The notes: generated by a model not told the origin, from the sequence alone. 64,000 bases of DNA from Ensifer aridi (GCF_002078505.1 NZ_LUAV01000004.1:262541-326540); one strand, 5' to 3'; positions 33,979 through 43,073 are shown, numbered from the stretch's first letter. A program made the numbers and translations.

Positions 33979-34451
33979 AGTTCCTGCTGACCAATCTCGT
34001 CTTCACCCTCGTCTGGGGTGCGATCAGTGCCAGTTTCACGCCCGCGAATCTCATTCTCGGCTTTGCCGCTGGCGCCCTGTCGCTCTGGCTCATCCGGCGC
34101 GAGCTGCACCCGGTCACCTATCCGCTGAGGCCGTTGCGGATCCTGCTGCTCGCGTTGCTGTTCTTCAGGGAGCTCGCTGTTTCGGCCACGAAGGTTGCCA
34201 TTCTTGTCATGCGCTCGAACATGGCGCTGAAACCCGGCATCTTCGCCTATCCGCTGACGGTCAAGGGCGATTTCGAGATCACCTTGCTCGCCAATCTCAT
34301 AACCCTTACGCCCGGCACGCTTTCGGTCGACGTGTCGGACGATCGCAAGGTGCTTTATGTCCATGCGCTCGACTGTGCCGATCCGGGCGCATTGAGGCAA
34401 GACATTGCCCGCGGCTTCGAACGGCGCATCCGGGAGGCCTTCGAACGATGA
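33975..34451 (+). CDS. mnhE: Antiporter subunit E
   Basis: 158 aa, two or three membrane segments ([37 protein letters not shown]) and the C-terminal cytoplasmic [25 protein letters not shown] signature of the MnhE family. The ATG overlaps the mnhD stop. Confidence 0.92.
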   Translation: MKFLLTNLVFTLVWGAISASFTPANLILGFAAGALSLWLIRRELHPVTYPLRPLRILLLALLFFRELAVSATKVAILVMRSNMALKPGIFAYPLTVKGDFEITLLANLITLTPGTLSVDVSDDRKVLYVHALDCADPGALRQDIARGFERRIREAFER

Positions 34452-34837
34452 TGCCCGCTACGCTTCTAAGCGCCGCCACAGGCCTGGCGCTGGTGCTCCT
34501 CGCTCTCGCATTGCTGATGACGGTATTGCGCATCATTCGCGGGCCGACGCTGCCCGATCGGGTACTCGGGCTCGATATGCTGGTGGCGATAGCGATCGGC
34601 CTCATTGCTGTGATCGCGATCAGGACCGGGTTCAACCTCTACATCGATATCGCTATCGCCCTCGGTCTCGTCGGCTTTCTCGCGACGGTCGCCTTCGCCC
34701 GCTTCATCCTCGTGCGCGGCCTCGCGCCGGAGCACGTGCCTGAGGGAGCCTCCGCGGCGCCGCCGGCAAAGCCATCGTCGAAGCAGGTTCGTTCGGGGCA
34801 GGCGGGCCGCCGCAAACGCAAGGGGGCACGCCGATGA
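34448..34837 (+). CDS. mnhF: Antiporter subunit F
   Basis: 129 aa, three membrane segments and the family motif [18 protein letters not shown]. The C-terminal 40 residues are Ala/Pro/Lys-rich and extend past the usual family length of about 90, an apparent lineage-specific tail. The start overlaps the mnhE stop. Confidence 0.9.
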   Translation: MMPATLLSAATGLALVLLALALLMTVLRIIRGPTLPDRVLGLDMLVAIAIGLIAVIAIRTGFNLYIDIAIALGLVGFLATVAFARFILVRGLAPEHVPEGASAAPPAKPSSKQVRSGQAGRRKRKGARR

Positions 34838-35193
34838 CGGGCCAAGTCAATGGCGGTGTTGCTGCCATCGTTGCGTTGATCGTCGTCATCGGCGCTTGCT
34901 TCTCGCTCCTCGCAGCCCTCGGCCTCATCCGATTTCCGGACCTGTACACGCGCATGCATGCCGCCTCGAAAGCGGGAACCGTCGGCTCGGGCTTGTTGCT
35001 CTTTGCCGCCGGGCTGCATTCGCTCGATGTGGCGATCTTTGTCCGCGCGCTCGCCGGATTTGTTTTCTTCATGCTGACGGCGCCGATTTCCGCCCATCTT
35101 CTGGCGAAAGCCGCCCATCAGGCGGGCTACAGGATGACGAAACTGTCGGTGATAGATCAGCTTCCGCAAAAGGAAGAGGCGCGGCGCCATTGA
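34834..35193 (+). CDS. mnhG: Antiporter subunit G
   Basis: 119 aa, three membrane segments with [34 protein letters not shown] and the late [20 protein letters not shown], the MnhG hallmark. Last gene of the operon; overlaps mnhF by four bases. No strong terminator follows before the mucR leader. Confidence 0.92.
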   Translation: MTGQVNGGVAAIVALIVVIGACFSLLAALGLIRFPDLYTRMHAASKAGTVGSGLLLFAAGLHSLDVAIFVRALAGFVFFMLTAPISAHLLAKAAHQAGYRMTKLSVIDQLPQKEEARRH

Positions 35194-35599
35194 TCGGCAG
35201 CATTTCTGATTCTGTATTTCAGGAGAATTTTCGCGCTCACTGCAATTTTAGCACTTTGGAATAAAGTTGCTGCCTTCGGGCAAAAATTATGTTTGGACTT
35301 TTCGTCGATCAGTGTTAATGCAGTAAACGCAAAGTGTCGTTGTGGAATATACTTTGAACTGAAATTCCAGCTTGAGTTGTGATGCTGTCCGTTGCTTTGA
35401 GGTGCCAGCCGCAGCGGTGCCTTGGTGACGGATTTCCCTGTTGCAATTCGAGCCTTGATGTTGCGGCGAAACCACGGTCTCCCGTCGCGCGATTAGCGGT
35501 CAGTTCCGAGGTGGCAACCGCCGTTCGGCGGCATTTTGCGCATCCTCCCCTGAAACCGGGTTTCAGGGCTAATTGCTGGATTCCGATAGGAGAAAAAGA
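35194..35599 (+). promoter_or_regulatory. Long mucR leader region with two hairpins
   Basis: About 400 bases between mnhG and mucR. The first half is AT-rich (candidate MucR binding region, since MucR autoregulates through AT-rich sites). The second half is GC-rich with hairpin CCGCCG-TT-CGGCGG (35518-35531, followed by CATTTTGCG) and a near-perfect palindrome CCCTGAAACC-G-GGTTTCAGGG (35548-35568) that ends 31 bases before the ATG. The exact transcription start is not deducible. Confidence 0.6.
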
Positions 35600-36031
35600 A
35601 TGACAGAAACTTCGCTCGGTGCGAGCAATGAACTCCTGGTTGAGCTTACGGCGGAGATCGTCGCCGCCTATGTAAGCAACCATGTGGTTCCCGTTGCCGA
35701 GCTTCCGACGCTCATAGCCGACGTTCACTCGGCGCTCAACAACACGACGGCTCCCGCGCCCGTGGTGGTTCCGGTGGAGAAGCCGAAGCCCGCGGTCTCG
35801 GTGCGCAAGTCGGTGCAGGACGACCAGATCACCTGCCTCGAATGCGGCGGCACGTTCAAGTCGCTGAAGAGGCATCTGATGACCCACCACAACCTGTCGC
35901 CGGAAGAGTATCGCGAGAAGTGGGATCTGCCCGCCGACTATCCCATGGTAGCACCGGCCTATGCGGAAGCCCGTTCGCGTCTTGCCAAGGAAATGGGCCT
36001 CGGCCAGCGTCGCAAGCGCCGCGGCAAATGA
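35600..36031 (+). CDS. mucR: Ros/MucR family zinc-finger transcriptional regulator
   Basis: 143 aa. The Ros-type zinc finger is [21 protein letters not shown] (CX2C-X9-HX3-4H), followed by [38 protein letters not shown] and a basic RRKRRGK tail, the standard MucR layout. The N-terminal part mediates oligomerisation. MucR in rhizobia controls exopolysaccharide synthesis, motility and cell-cycle genes. The start at 35600 is preceded by AGGAG. A strong terminator follows at 36133. Confidence 0.95.
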   Translation: MTETSLGASNELLVELTAEIVAAYVSNHVVPVAELPTLIADVHSALNNTTAPAPVVVPVEKPKPAVSVRKSVQDDQITCLECGGTFKSLKRHLMTHHNLSPEEYREKWDLPADYPMVAPAYAEARSRLAKEMGLGQRRKRRGK

Positions 36032-36132
36032 TCCCCGCAGGCTCGACCGCGTCGCGCGGCGAGCCACCGCCGGCAGGAACTATGCCCCACTCGGATGAAC
36101 AAGTCTGTGTGGCGGCGAAGCTTGCGCCAGTG

Positions 36133-36162
36133 AAGGCCGGCTGAATCAGTCCGGCCTTTTTT
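36133..36162 (+). terminator. mucR terminator
   Basis: AAGGCCGG (36133-36140) pairs with CCGGCCTT (36151-36158), inner CTGA/TCAG extends the stem, and T residues continue to 36162. A canonical intrinsic terminator about 100 bases after mucR. Confidence 0.9.
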
Positions 36163-36213
36163 CGTCTGCGCTGGAAGGACGACCGCACCATCCCGGCCCG
36201 GTTTATACGGAAA

Positions 36214-36636
36214 TCAGGCCGGGAGGCGGACCTCGGCCTCGTTCTTGACTCGTCGGATCATTGATCTCAGACCGTTGGCGCGCTGCGACGACAGATGCTC
36301 GATCAGGCCGATCTTGCCGAAGGTGTCGAGGGCGTCGATTCTGGCGATCTCGGATGCGCGTTTGCCTGAGAAGATGGCAAGGGCGATGGCCACCAGGCCA
36401 CGAACGATGTGAGCGTCCGATTCGCCCTCAAAGGTCAGAACCGGGTCCTCAGGATCGCCGGCGGTATGAGTCACGAGCCACACCTGGCTCGCGCAGCCTT
36501 GAACCTTGTTCTCGCTCGTTCGCAAGGCTTCAGGCATTTCCGGCAGGCTCTTGCCCAGCTCGATGACGTAGCGGTAGCGGTCCTCCCACTCGTCGAGGAA
36601 GGCGAAGTCATCGATGATCTGGTTAAGTGAAATCAT
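36214..36636 (-). CDS. sufE: SufE family cysteine desulfurase activator
   Basis: 140 aa. NKVQGCASQVWL carries the sulfur-accepting Cys48 of SufE/CsdE proteins, which take persulfide sulfur from SufS for Fe-S cluster assembly in the cytoplasm. RKVQGC-like loops and the final FGKIGLIEHLSSQRANGLRSMI match the family. Start 36636 was chosen because the 32-residue in-frame extension to 36732 has no family similarity. Not next to other suf genes. Confidence 0.9.
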   Translation of the reverse strand: MISLNQIIDDFAFLDEWEDRYRYVIELGKSLPEMPEALRTSENKVQGCASQVWLVTHTAGDPEDPVLTFEGESDAHIVRGLVAIALAIFSGKRASEIARIDALDTFGKIGLIEHLSSQRANGLRSMIRRVKNEAEVRLPA

Positions 36637-36903
36637 AGCTGGTCCGACTGTCGGCGCCGCGAACGATCGTCGTTCGCACGAAATACCCTCTTGCGATCCC
36701 GCGCCAGGCCGGTCGCGAAATGGGATGCTCATCCCTCATATAGGGGATGCGGGCCGCAAAGAGAACAGTCAATCGTGTTTTCGAGGCGAACCGCCCGGAT
36801 TCCTGCCCGCTGTGCAAAGAAAAAGAAAGCGCCGCAGAGGAACCGTGCCCTCGCGGCGGCCGCAAGAGCGGCTATAGTCGGGCAGTTGGGACTGGAAGCA
36901 AAT

Positions 36904-37341
36904 CTATTTCGCCACCGTGGCCGTGGGATCGAGGCGCCTTTCCGGGACGGGCGTGCGCTTGAAGGTCGGCAAGACGCCGCCAGCCGTTTCTTCGGCGGGA
37001 ACGCTCGCCTCCGGCGTAACCGTACCGGTCATGATCTTGGCGTCCGGCACGCCCGTATCGGTTTCGGCGAACTGCGTGTCGAGGAATTCGTAGGCGATGC
37101 GGGCACCCTCACGGGCACGATGGCCAAGGGCGACGAAGGTCTCCGCGCCTTTTTCACAGACGTCCGGCTTTTGGATGCAGATCGCGCTTATATATTGGAA
37201 CGCCTCGTTGGCGGCGGAAAAGGTGTCGCCGATCTCCACCTTCGGACCATGCTCGAGCTTGGCGTTGCTCGAAGGATCGAGAAACGGCAGCAGCACGAGC
37301 ACCAGCGAAAACCAGAATGTCGCCTTTACGAGAAACCACAT
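36904..37341 (-). CDS. DUF5330 domain protein, membrane-anchored, 145 aa
   Basis: One N-terminal hydrophobic segment (MWFLVKATFWFSLVLVLLPF), then a short domain with two Cys (SAICIQKPDVCEKG) and an extended Pro/Ala/Thr-rich C-terminus. Small inner-membrane protein restricted to Rhizobiales as far as I know; function unknown. Divergent from the divJ-like kinase. Confidence 0.82.
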   Translation of the reverse strand: MWFLVKATFWFSLVLVLLPFLDPSSNAKLEHGPKVEIGDTFSAANEAFQYISAICIQKPDVCEKGAETFVALGHRAREGARIAYEFLDTQFAETDTGVPDAKIMTGTVTPEASVPAEETAGGVLPTFKRTPVPERRLDPTATVAK

Positions 37342-37799
37342 CTTCTGCCTATCCTCTGTTTCGCCGCGGCTGTTTCCGCTCTTTCATGCGCCGCACCGGC
37401 AGAGCGTCGATATTTCGGTTGATACCGCCCGCTCATGTCTTGCCGGCGACTGTAGAGCGGGAATCACAAGGCCGTTTTTCCAAAAACAACGGGATTTGCT
37501 TCAAATTTTAATGGAAAGCATGATCTCGGCTTTTTCACATGGTCGGTTTTCTTCGCATTTTAGCGACCGCCGTTAAGGTTCGTGGCATGATTGTCGAGAT
37601 CAGGCCCTGAGCTCTCGGTACCGATATCGCCGCCGCCTGCCCAAATCATTAACGGAAAGCGAAAAATCCACGAAAATCCGCCGCTTACGCGGCGTTAACC
37701 ACAACAGACAAAGCTCGTCCAAACTGCCTCAAAACGGGATTTTTCGAGTGTCGGACCTGCCTTCCGGGGCCGCCCGCTTATTCTTTCATTAAGTCGGTA
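37342..37799. other. Intergenic promoter region of DUF5330 and divJ
   Basis: 458 bases with no gene signal. Contains TTAACC at 37695-37700 and other TTAA half-sites that are weak candidates for CtrA binding, but no TTAA-N7-TTAA pair. AT-rich around 37480-37700. Confidence 0.5.
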
Positions 37800-39488
37800 A
37801 TGCGAGATTCGGATCATCACGAGGCGATCCGCCCGCGCCGTTGCGCGGGGCCCAGAACTGCCTCGCAAAAACAACAAGGCGGCAGGGCAAGTGTGAGTGT
37901 ATTGCGTAACATGGCTGGCAAATGGGCATCCCGCGTGGATGAAACGGCCGCACCTTGGATGCCGCGCAGCGCCGCCTATGCTGCAGTCCCGCGCCGAGAT
38001 TTCAGGCGCCTGCGTGCTGTCGCGGCCATTTCGTTGACCGCCTTGCCGATCGTGCCCTTGGCTCTGACGGTGGCATTGCCGGTGTCCGCGGCGTTGCCTG
38101 CGGGAACCGCACTGTGGGCCTCCGCTTCCCTGCTGGCAGCAGCCGCGGCGATTGCCGCCGGCCGGACATCGTCCTCGGTCGAGCAGGATTCGACGCTGTG
38201 CGCGGAATTGTCGGACCTCTCCGCCGCTTATGATCTTTTTGCCGGCCTCGTGACTGTCCACGACGCCCGCGGGCACGTCCTGTCCGTCCATGGTCGCGAT
38301 GCCGGGGAGCATCTGAAACTGATACGCGATCCCCATGGACGCGGATTCATAAAACAGATTCACGTGTCGGATCGCATCGCCTTCCTGAGCGCGCTCGATT
38401 CGCTGCGCCAGGAAAGCGATCGGGCTGCCGTCGATTTCCGGCTCGAACGGATCTCGGTACCCGCCGAAGGGCCTCAATTCGCTTATATGCGCTGCGAGAT
38501 GACACCGCTGCGGGACGCCGAAGGGCGGCTGCTTGCGATCGTCGCCCAGTCCCGCGACATCTCCGAAGAAGCGCGCCTGAGAGCGGAGGCGGCGGCGAAG
38601 GCTCAGCATGCCGAGTCGGCAAACGACGCCAAGACCCGCTTCCTTGCCGCCGTCAGCCACGAGCTGCGCACGCCGCTAAATGCCATTCTTGGCTTTTCCG
38701 ATGTTCTCGCGGCGGAATATTTCGGCAAGCTGGAGAACGATCGCCAGCGCGAATACGTGTCGTTGATCCACCGGTCCGGTACGCATCTTCTTTCCGTCGT
38801 CAACACGATGCTCGACGTGAGCAAGATCGAAGCCGGCCGCTACGAACTTCTCCGCGAACCCTTCCGTGTGGCCGAGGCGATCGCCGCCTGCGAGGCCATG
38901 CTGTCGCACCAGGCGCGCGAAAAAGGCGTGAGACTGGCAAGCCGCATCATGCGCTCGGTAGGCGAAATAAATGCCGACCAGCGCGCCTTCCAGCAGATAC
39001 TGATCAACCTTGTCGGCAATGCCATCAAGTTCACGGATCCTGGCGGGCTTGTCACCGTTGATGCCGAACTCGACGGAGCCATGCTGAAGGTCACCGTCAG
39101 CGATACGGGAATTGGCATCGCCGAGGACAAGCTGCAGATGCTCGGCCAACCTTTCGTCCAGATTCAGAATGACTATACGCGCCGCTATGAGGGCACCGGG
39201 CTCGGCCTGTCGCTGGTCAAGGGACTGGCGGAACTGCACGGCGGAAATGTCTCGATCCGGAGCTCCGAAGGGGAGGGAACCGTGGTCGTGGTCTCGATCC
39301 CGCGCGAGGGTTTCGACATCGCCGATGCAAGGCACGCGGGCCCTGTCACGGTGGAGTTTCCGCCGCGGCTGAAGGGACGCGACGAAAGAAAGAGCGACCA
39401 GGGGAAGCCGGTGCCGGCCACGGCACTCCAAGGTGAAGGAACAGGCAAGGAAAGGGCACATGGCTCCGCGCAAGCGAAAACAGCCTGA
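37800..39488 (+). CDS. divJ: Cell-cycle sensor histidine kinase (DivJ-like)
   Basis: 562 aa. A basic N-terminal tail, two adjacent hydrophobic segments (about residues 75-122), a PAS-like domain (VTVHDARGHVLSVHG...), HisKA with ALA-AVSHELRTPLNA (phospho-acceptor His287) and an HATPase domain with N box LVGNAIKFTD, SDTGIGI and GTGLGLSLVKGLAELHGG. In S. meliloti the kinase beside mucR is DivJ, which phosphorylates the single-domain regulator DivK and restrains CtrA. Identification is by position and architecture. ATG 37911 is an alternative start. Confidence 0.72.
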   Translation: MRDSDHHEAIRPRRCAGPRTASQKQQGGRASVSVLRNMAGKWASRVDETAAPWMPRSAAYAAVPRRDFRRLRAVAAISLTALPIVPLALTVALPVSAALPAGTALWASASLLAAAAAIAAGRTSSSVEQDSTLCAELSDLSAAYDLFAGLVTVHDARGHVLSVHGRDAGEHLKLIRDPHGRGFIKQIHVSDRIAFLSALDSLRQESDRAAVDFRLERISVPAEGPQFAYMRCEMTPLRDAEGRLLAIVAQSRDISEEARLRAEAAAKAQHAESANDAKTRFLAAVSHELRTPLNAILGFSDVLAAEYFGKLENDRQREYVSLIHRSGTHLLSVVNTMLDVSKIEAGRYELLREPFRVAEAIAACEAMLSHQAREKGVRLASRIMRSVGEINADQRAFQQILINLVGNAIKFTDPGGLVTVDAELDGAMLKVTVSDTGIGIAEDKLQMLGQPFVQIQNDYTRRYEGTGLGLSLVKGLAELHGGNVSIRSSEGEGTVVVVSIPREGFDIADARHAGPVTVEFPPRLKGRDERKSDQGKPVPATALQGEGTGKERAHGSAQAKTA

Positions 39489-40428
39489 GCGGAAGAGGGC
39501 GACGCGCCACGGCAGCGGCGTTGCTCTGCGCGGCCTGGCTCTCGCCGGTCGCGGCCTGGTGCTCGTCGGCCGCTTGATCTCTCGCCATCCGATCAGCGCA
39601 GGCGGCTCGGCGGTCTTCGCCGTTGTTTTCAGTTTCGTCGCCGCAAACGCCATGTGGTACCAGAACGGCACCCATCCCTCGCCGCTTCTGCGAACACGCG
39701 TCCCCCTCGTGAGCCCCGAAGTCGCCGCGCGGTTGGCCGCCGCTAACGGCGAGGCGGTCAAACCGCGCAACGTGACGACCTTCGTCATAGAGCGTGAAGG
39801 CGAGGCGAAGACGGAGACCGTCGACGACGCGATCGCTACTGCCGAGAAGCCGGCATCCGAACCGCAGGCGCCGTCATCGACGGAAGCTGTATCCAATACG
39901 CCTGCCGCGACGAGTTCGGCATTGGTCGCGAATATCCAACGAGAACTGGTGAGGCTCGGCCTCTATGACGGCGCCCCCGACGGCCGTAGCGGTCCGAGAA
40001 CCGCGGCCGCAATCCTTCGCTTCGAGAAACAGGCCGGGCTCATGGAGACGGGGGCGCCGAGCACCGTTTTGCTGCAAGCGCTGCGTGCTGCGAGCGGCTC
40101 ACCGCCGGTCGCCACGCCCGACAGTCGCCCCTATTCCGACCCGAAGACCGCGCCGGCCGCTGCTGACCCCGTCGCGGCGGCGATCCGCAGTGCCGAGAAG
40201 GACAACACGCTCGCTCCGCCCGCGGAAGTTCCGGTTTCGAGCGAGATGGTCATGAACATTCAGAAAGGACTGAGCAATCTCGCCTATGCGGATGTCGTCG
40301 TGGACGGCGTCGCCGGCGATCAGACGCGTGCCGCCATCCGCCATTTCGAGAAGCACTACCGGCTTCCACAGACCGGTGAGCCCAATGCCAAGGTTCTCAA
40401 GAAGCTCAAGGAAATCGGAGCACTCTGA
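39460..40428 (+). CDS. Peptidoglycan-binding domain protein, membrane-anchored, 322 aa
   Basis: A very basic N-terminus (MAPRKRKQPERKRATRHGSG), a transmembrane segment (GGSAVFAVVFSFVAANAMWY), a linker and two PG_binding_1 domains: ANIQRELVRLGLYDGAPDGRSGPRTAAAILRFEKQAG and MNIQKGLSNLAYADVVVDGVAGDQTRAAIRHFEKHY. It should sit in the inner membrane with its C-terminus binding peptidoglycan in the periplasm. The start at 39460 (AAAGGG upstream) lies 29 bases inside the end of the divJ-like gene, implying co-translation with it. Confidence 0.85.
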   Translation: MAPRKRKQPERKRATRHGSGVALRGLALAGRGLVLVGRLISRHPISAGGSAVFAVVFSFVAANAMWYQNGTHPSPLLRTRVPLVSPEVAARLAAANGEAVKPRNVTTFVIEREGEAKTETVDDAIATAEKPASEPQAPSSTEAVSNTPAATSSALVANIQRELVRLGLYDGAPDGRSGPRTAAAILRFEKQAGLMETGAPSTVLLQALRAASGSPPVATPDSRPYSDPKTAPAAADPVAAAIRSAEKDNTLAPPAEVPVSSEMVMNIQKGLSNLAYADVVVDGVAGDQTRAAIRHFEKHYRLPQTGEPNAKVLKKLKEIGAL

Positions 40429-40501
40429 ACCATCGGGAAGTAAGCATCGTTTTCTCGCCCTCTCGTTTGCATCTCGCCGGTCCGGCGTGTATCAGCCTCG
40501 A

Positions 40502-40861
40502 ATGCGGCTCAAATCCCACATCTTCGTCTCCTCGCTCTTGCGCCATGCTTTTGCACGGGGCGGCTACGCGGCCGTGTTGCGGAAGGGGGCGGAAGAGGCT
40601 GGCGCCATCTTCATCCGCCAGCGCACGCGGGTTGGAACCGAGACGCTTTATGCGCCGGCGCCGCAGAACTTCTTCGAGGAGGAAGGCGACACGACGCGCA
40701 AGTTCGAGGTGCGGCTGCGGGACGTGGAGGCGGGGATCATCGACCGCGCACTTTCGTCGGAAATCCGCTTCGATCCGGACTGCTGGATCATCGAGATCGA
40801 ACTCGACGATTGCACCGGGCTGCTCAATCTCGTGGACGATACCGCCAATCCTCTCCGCTGA
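40502..40861 (+). CDS. DUF1491 family protein, 119 aa
   Basis: Starts MRLKSHIFVSSLLRHAFARGGYAAVLRKG, with GAIFIRQRTRVGTETLYAPAPQ, the DUF1491 pattern of alphaproteobacteria, and ends in an acidic ECWIIEIELDD-like region. Cytoplasmic; function unknown. Poor ribosome site; probably translated from the transcript of the upstream gene 73 bases away. Confidence 0.85.
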   Translation: MRLKSHIFVSSLLRHAFARGGYAAVLRKGAEEAGAIFIRQRTRVGTETLYAPAPQNFFEEEGDTTRKFEVRLRDVEAGIIDRALSSEIRFDPDCWIIEIELDDCTGLLNLVDDTANPLR

Positions 40862-40897
40862 CCCGCGGCGCGGAGCCGTGCCTATCAGCATCCGCTG

Positions 40898-41929
40898 CTA
40901 ACGCCGGCCAACACCCCGCTGCGGCTGGGCTATATTGCCGTGACCTGCCGCGGGGCGGGTCTCCTGCCGGCGTGGGTCGGAGGTCCGATTTTCCGCGAAC
41001 TGGCCCTCGTGACGGGGCGGTCTCGCTCCCTTGCCATCGGCGCGAAGCCAAGCCTCCACGCGTTCGATACTCGCGCCTTGATCGATGTCTCTGATCAGGT
41101 TCTCGACGCGGCTCCCGCCGCCGAGCCTCTCGGAAAGATGCGGGTAGAGGGCGACGAGTAGGCTGGCCATCTCGTCGGCGGGGAAGGCGAGGGCGGAAAG
41201 CGTCGCGGCGAGCTGCTGGCCGGAGACGTCGAGCAGGATGCGCTCGGCGAGCCCGCGGCTTGCCCCGAGGGCGTCGGCCAAGGCAGCGGCGAACAGAGCC
41301 GTTTCCCCGCTGCGCGCAAATCGCATGAGCAGCGCGCAATGAAGCTCGTCGACGGGCTGGACCTGCGCAGCGTCGTTGCGTTCCCTCTTTCCGGCGCGTG
41401 CCAACGCCTTGATTTCTTCGCGCAGCTTTTCTTCGCGGTCCGCCGCAGTTGCCGGAGCCGGCATCGGCGGTGGCGCGGATCGATCGATTTCATCGTTGGA
41501 GCGATTGGCGGAAGGCGCGGACTGGTGATGTTCGACCAAGGCGTCTACGATCGAGGGAGAGAGATCCTCCCTGCGCGCGATCGCGCCGGCATGCGCCGGC
41601 CCTTGCTGGCGTATGATAGAAACGAGCACGCGATCGGAGATTGCCTTCGAGCGGGTGAGGAAGATCGCCGCGATAGAGATCGGCATGCTGCCTATTAGAA
41701 GGGCTACAGCTTCCGGCACTTGGGGGCATTGCGAAAGAGCCGCCGCCGCCTGGCGACGGGCTTCGTTGCTGGAGCCGAGGAAGAGCGGCTCGAACAGTTC
41801 GGCGAACTGCTTCATGTCGGACTTGCTCGGGATGCGAAGGCTCTCGAAGCCGGTGACGGTCGCCATCAGCACGACGTCCTTCAACCGGCCCGTCTGCGGC
41901 CGTTCCAACTCACGAAACCGGTTCGTCAC
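40898..41929 (-). CDS. DUF2336 domain protein, 343 aa
   Basis: An all-helical protein with Ala-rich HEAT-like repeats. N-terminal FRELERPQTGRLKDVVLMATVTGFESL and ELFEPLFLGSSNEARRQAAAALSQCP...VPEAVALLIGSMPISIAAIFLTRSKAISDRVL match DUF2336. The C-terminal segment is Arg/Gln-rich and disordered. GTG at 41929 is chosen for its AGGA ribosome site; in-frame starts at 41953 (ATG) and 41983 (GTG) are possible. Function unknown. Confidence 0.75.
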   Translation of the reverse strand: MTNRFRELERPQTGRLKDVVLMATVTGFESLRIPSKSDMKQFAELFEPLFLGSSNEARRQAAAALSQCPQVPEAVALLIGSMPISIAAIFLTRSKAISDRVLVSIIRQQGPAHAGAIARREDLSPSIVDALVEHHQSAPSANRSNDEIDRSAPPPMPAPATAADREEKLREEIKALARAGKRERNDAAQVQPVDELHCALLMRFARSGETALFAAALADALGASRGLAERILLDVSGQQLAATLSALAFPADEMASLLVALYPHLSERLGGGSRVENLIRDIDQGASIERVEAWLRADGKGARPPRHEGQFAENRTSDPRRQETRPAAGHGNIAQPQRGVGRR

Positions 41930-42212
41930 GACATGTCCTAGTACGAAAAGCATGACGCCATTGCCGATGGCTCGGAACGGCACACGTCCTTAAAAGTAGA
42001 TTGAAAACGTTAGCGTAGCATTAACTATGGACGTTGGGGCTTTATTCAGGCTTGCGTCATTCTCATGACGGGCAAGAAGGGCTCGGCGCGAGGACGCCCG
42101 CTCAGCCATAAAAAGTCCACAAGCGCTTCCAATTGATTTCGCTGACGGTGAAGGACGATTCGCCTTCGCCGAAGAAGAGGCCGGTGCGGCCGTCCCATGG
42201 GAGATTTGATCT

Positions 42213-42860
42213 GTGAAGAAAATGTCGTTGCAGCTGGCGGCGGTAGGCGCCCTCCTTGCGATGCCCGCGCTTGCCTCGGCTGCTGAAGGCTTCGCCACTG
42301 CCAACGTCAATATGCGATCGGGCCCAAGCACCCGCTACCCGGCCGTGACCGTCATCCCCGCGGGAGAAGCTGTGGAAATCCACGGCTGCCTCGCTGACCG
42401 CCCCTGGTGCGACGTATCCTTTTACGGCGGTCGCGGCTGGGTTGCAGGACGATACGTGCAGGCCGTCTATCGCAGCAACCGGGTCTATGTGGAACCGGAA
42501 TATTATCGCCCGCTGGGTATCCCGACGGTCGCTTTCGAGTTCGATCGTTATTGGGATCGTTACTACCGCGGACGCGACTTCTATCGTGATCGCGACCGCT
42601 GGCGAGGCGACACCGATTGGGTCGAGGAGCGCCGTGAACGCGACTGGGAGCGCCGGCGCGAGGATCAGCGGAGAGAGTGGGAGAGCGCCCGCGAGCGAGA
42701 GCGGCGCGAGTGGGAGCGTCGCCGCGACGATGATCGGTGGCGGCGACGAGTCGACGAAGACGATCTCAGCGAATGGGACGAGCCGCGCGCCGAGCGCCGT
42801 TACGCTCCGAGAAATGACACGGAATGTGCCCTTGGCGACTTCCGGTGTGAAGACGACTAG
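42213..42860 (+). CDS. Secreted SH3b-domain protein with charged tail, 215 aa
   Basis: A signal peptide (MKKMSLQLAAVGALLAMPALASA) and an SH3b domain (ATANVNMRSGPSTRYPAVTVIPAGEAVEIHGC...WCDVSFYGGRGWVAGRYVQ) are followed by a tail of about 100 residues made almost entirely of Arg, Asp, Glu and Trp (residues 110-200). SH3b domains of this type bind peptidoglycan. The GTG start at 42213 follows GGGAG; ATG 42222 is an alternative. A palindromic element follows the stop. Confidence 0.84.
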   Translation: MKKMSLQLAAVGALLAMPALASAAEGFATANVNMRSGPSTRYPAVTVIPAGEAVEIHGCLADRPWCDVSFYGGRGWVAGRYVQAVYRSNRVYVEPEYYRPLGIPTVAFEFDRYWDRYYRGRDFYRDRDRWRGDTDWVEERRERDWERRREDQRREWESARERERREWERRRDDDRWRRRVDEDDLSEWDEPRAERRYAPRNDTECALGDFRCEDD

Positions 42861-42905
42861 AGCAGGAGGCGAAAACGCGGGCGGTTTTCCGCCAACGTTT
42901 CCGCC
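42858..42905. repeat. Palindromic element after the SH3b gene
   Basis: AGAGCAGGAGGCGAAAACG...GGGCGGTTTTCCGCC...CGTTTCCGCC, an imperfect hairpin of the common rhizobial AGAGCAxxATxC-type element. Related in style to the element at 2651-2756. May double as terminator. Confidence 0.55.
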
Positions 42906-43018
42906 TTGACCATTCGGAAGAAAACAACTGACTTCTGCCCTGGTGCAACCCAGACGCATCGTGACTTGATGTGGTTGGCGCGCCGCTCCTTTTCCTCGAC
43001 GATTGCGTCGTTCTCACC

Positions 43019-43044
43019 GGAACCAAATCCGATTTCGATGCGTT
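43019..43044 (+). promoter_or_regulatory. EcfG (RpoE2) general stress promoter
   Basis: GGAAC (43019-43023), a 17-base spacer, then CGTT (43041-43044): an exact match to the alphaproteobacterial EcfG/RpoE2 consensus GGAAC-N16/17-CGTT. It ends 29 bases before the ATG of the ElaB/YqjD-type gene. Confidence 0.8.
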
Positions 43045-43073
43045 TGAAACCGCGCAACGGAGGGAGCGAAAAC

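Noticed and set aside
37681..37700. CtrA site in the divJ promoter
   Set aside because: Only a TTAACC half-site (37695-37700); the upstream half does not match TTAA at the required 7-base spacing.
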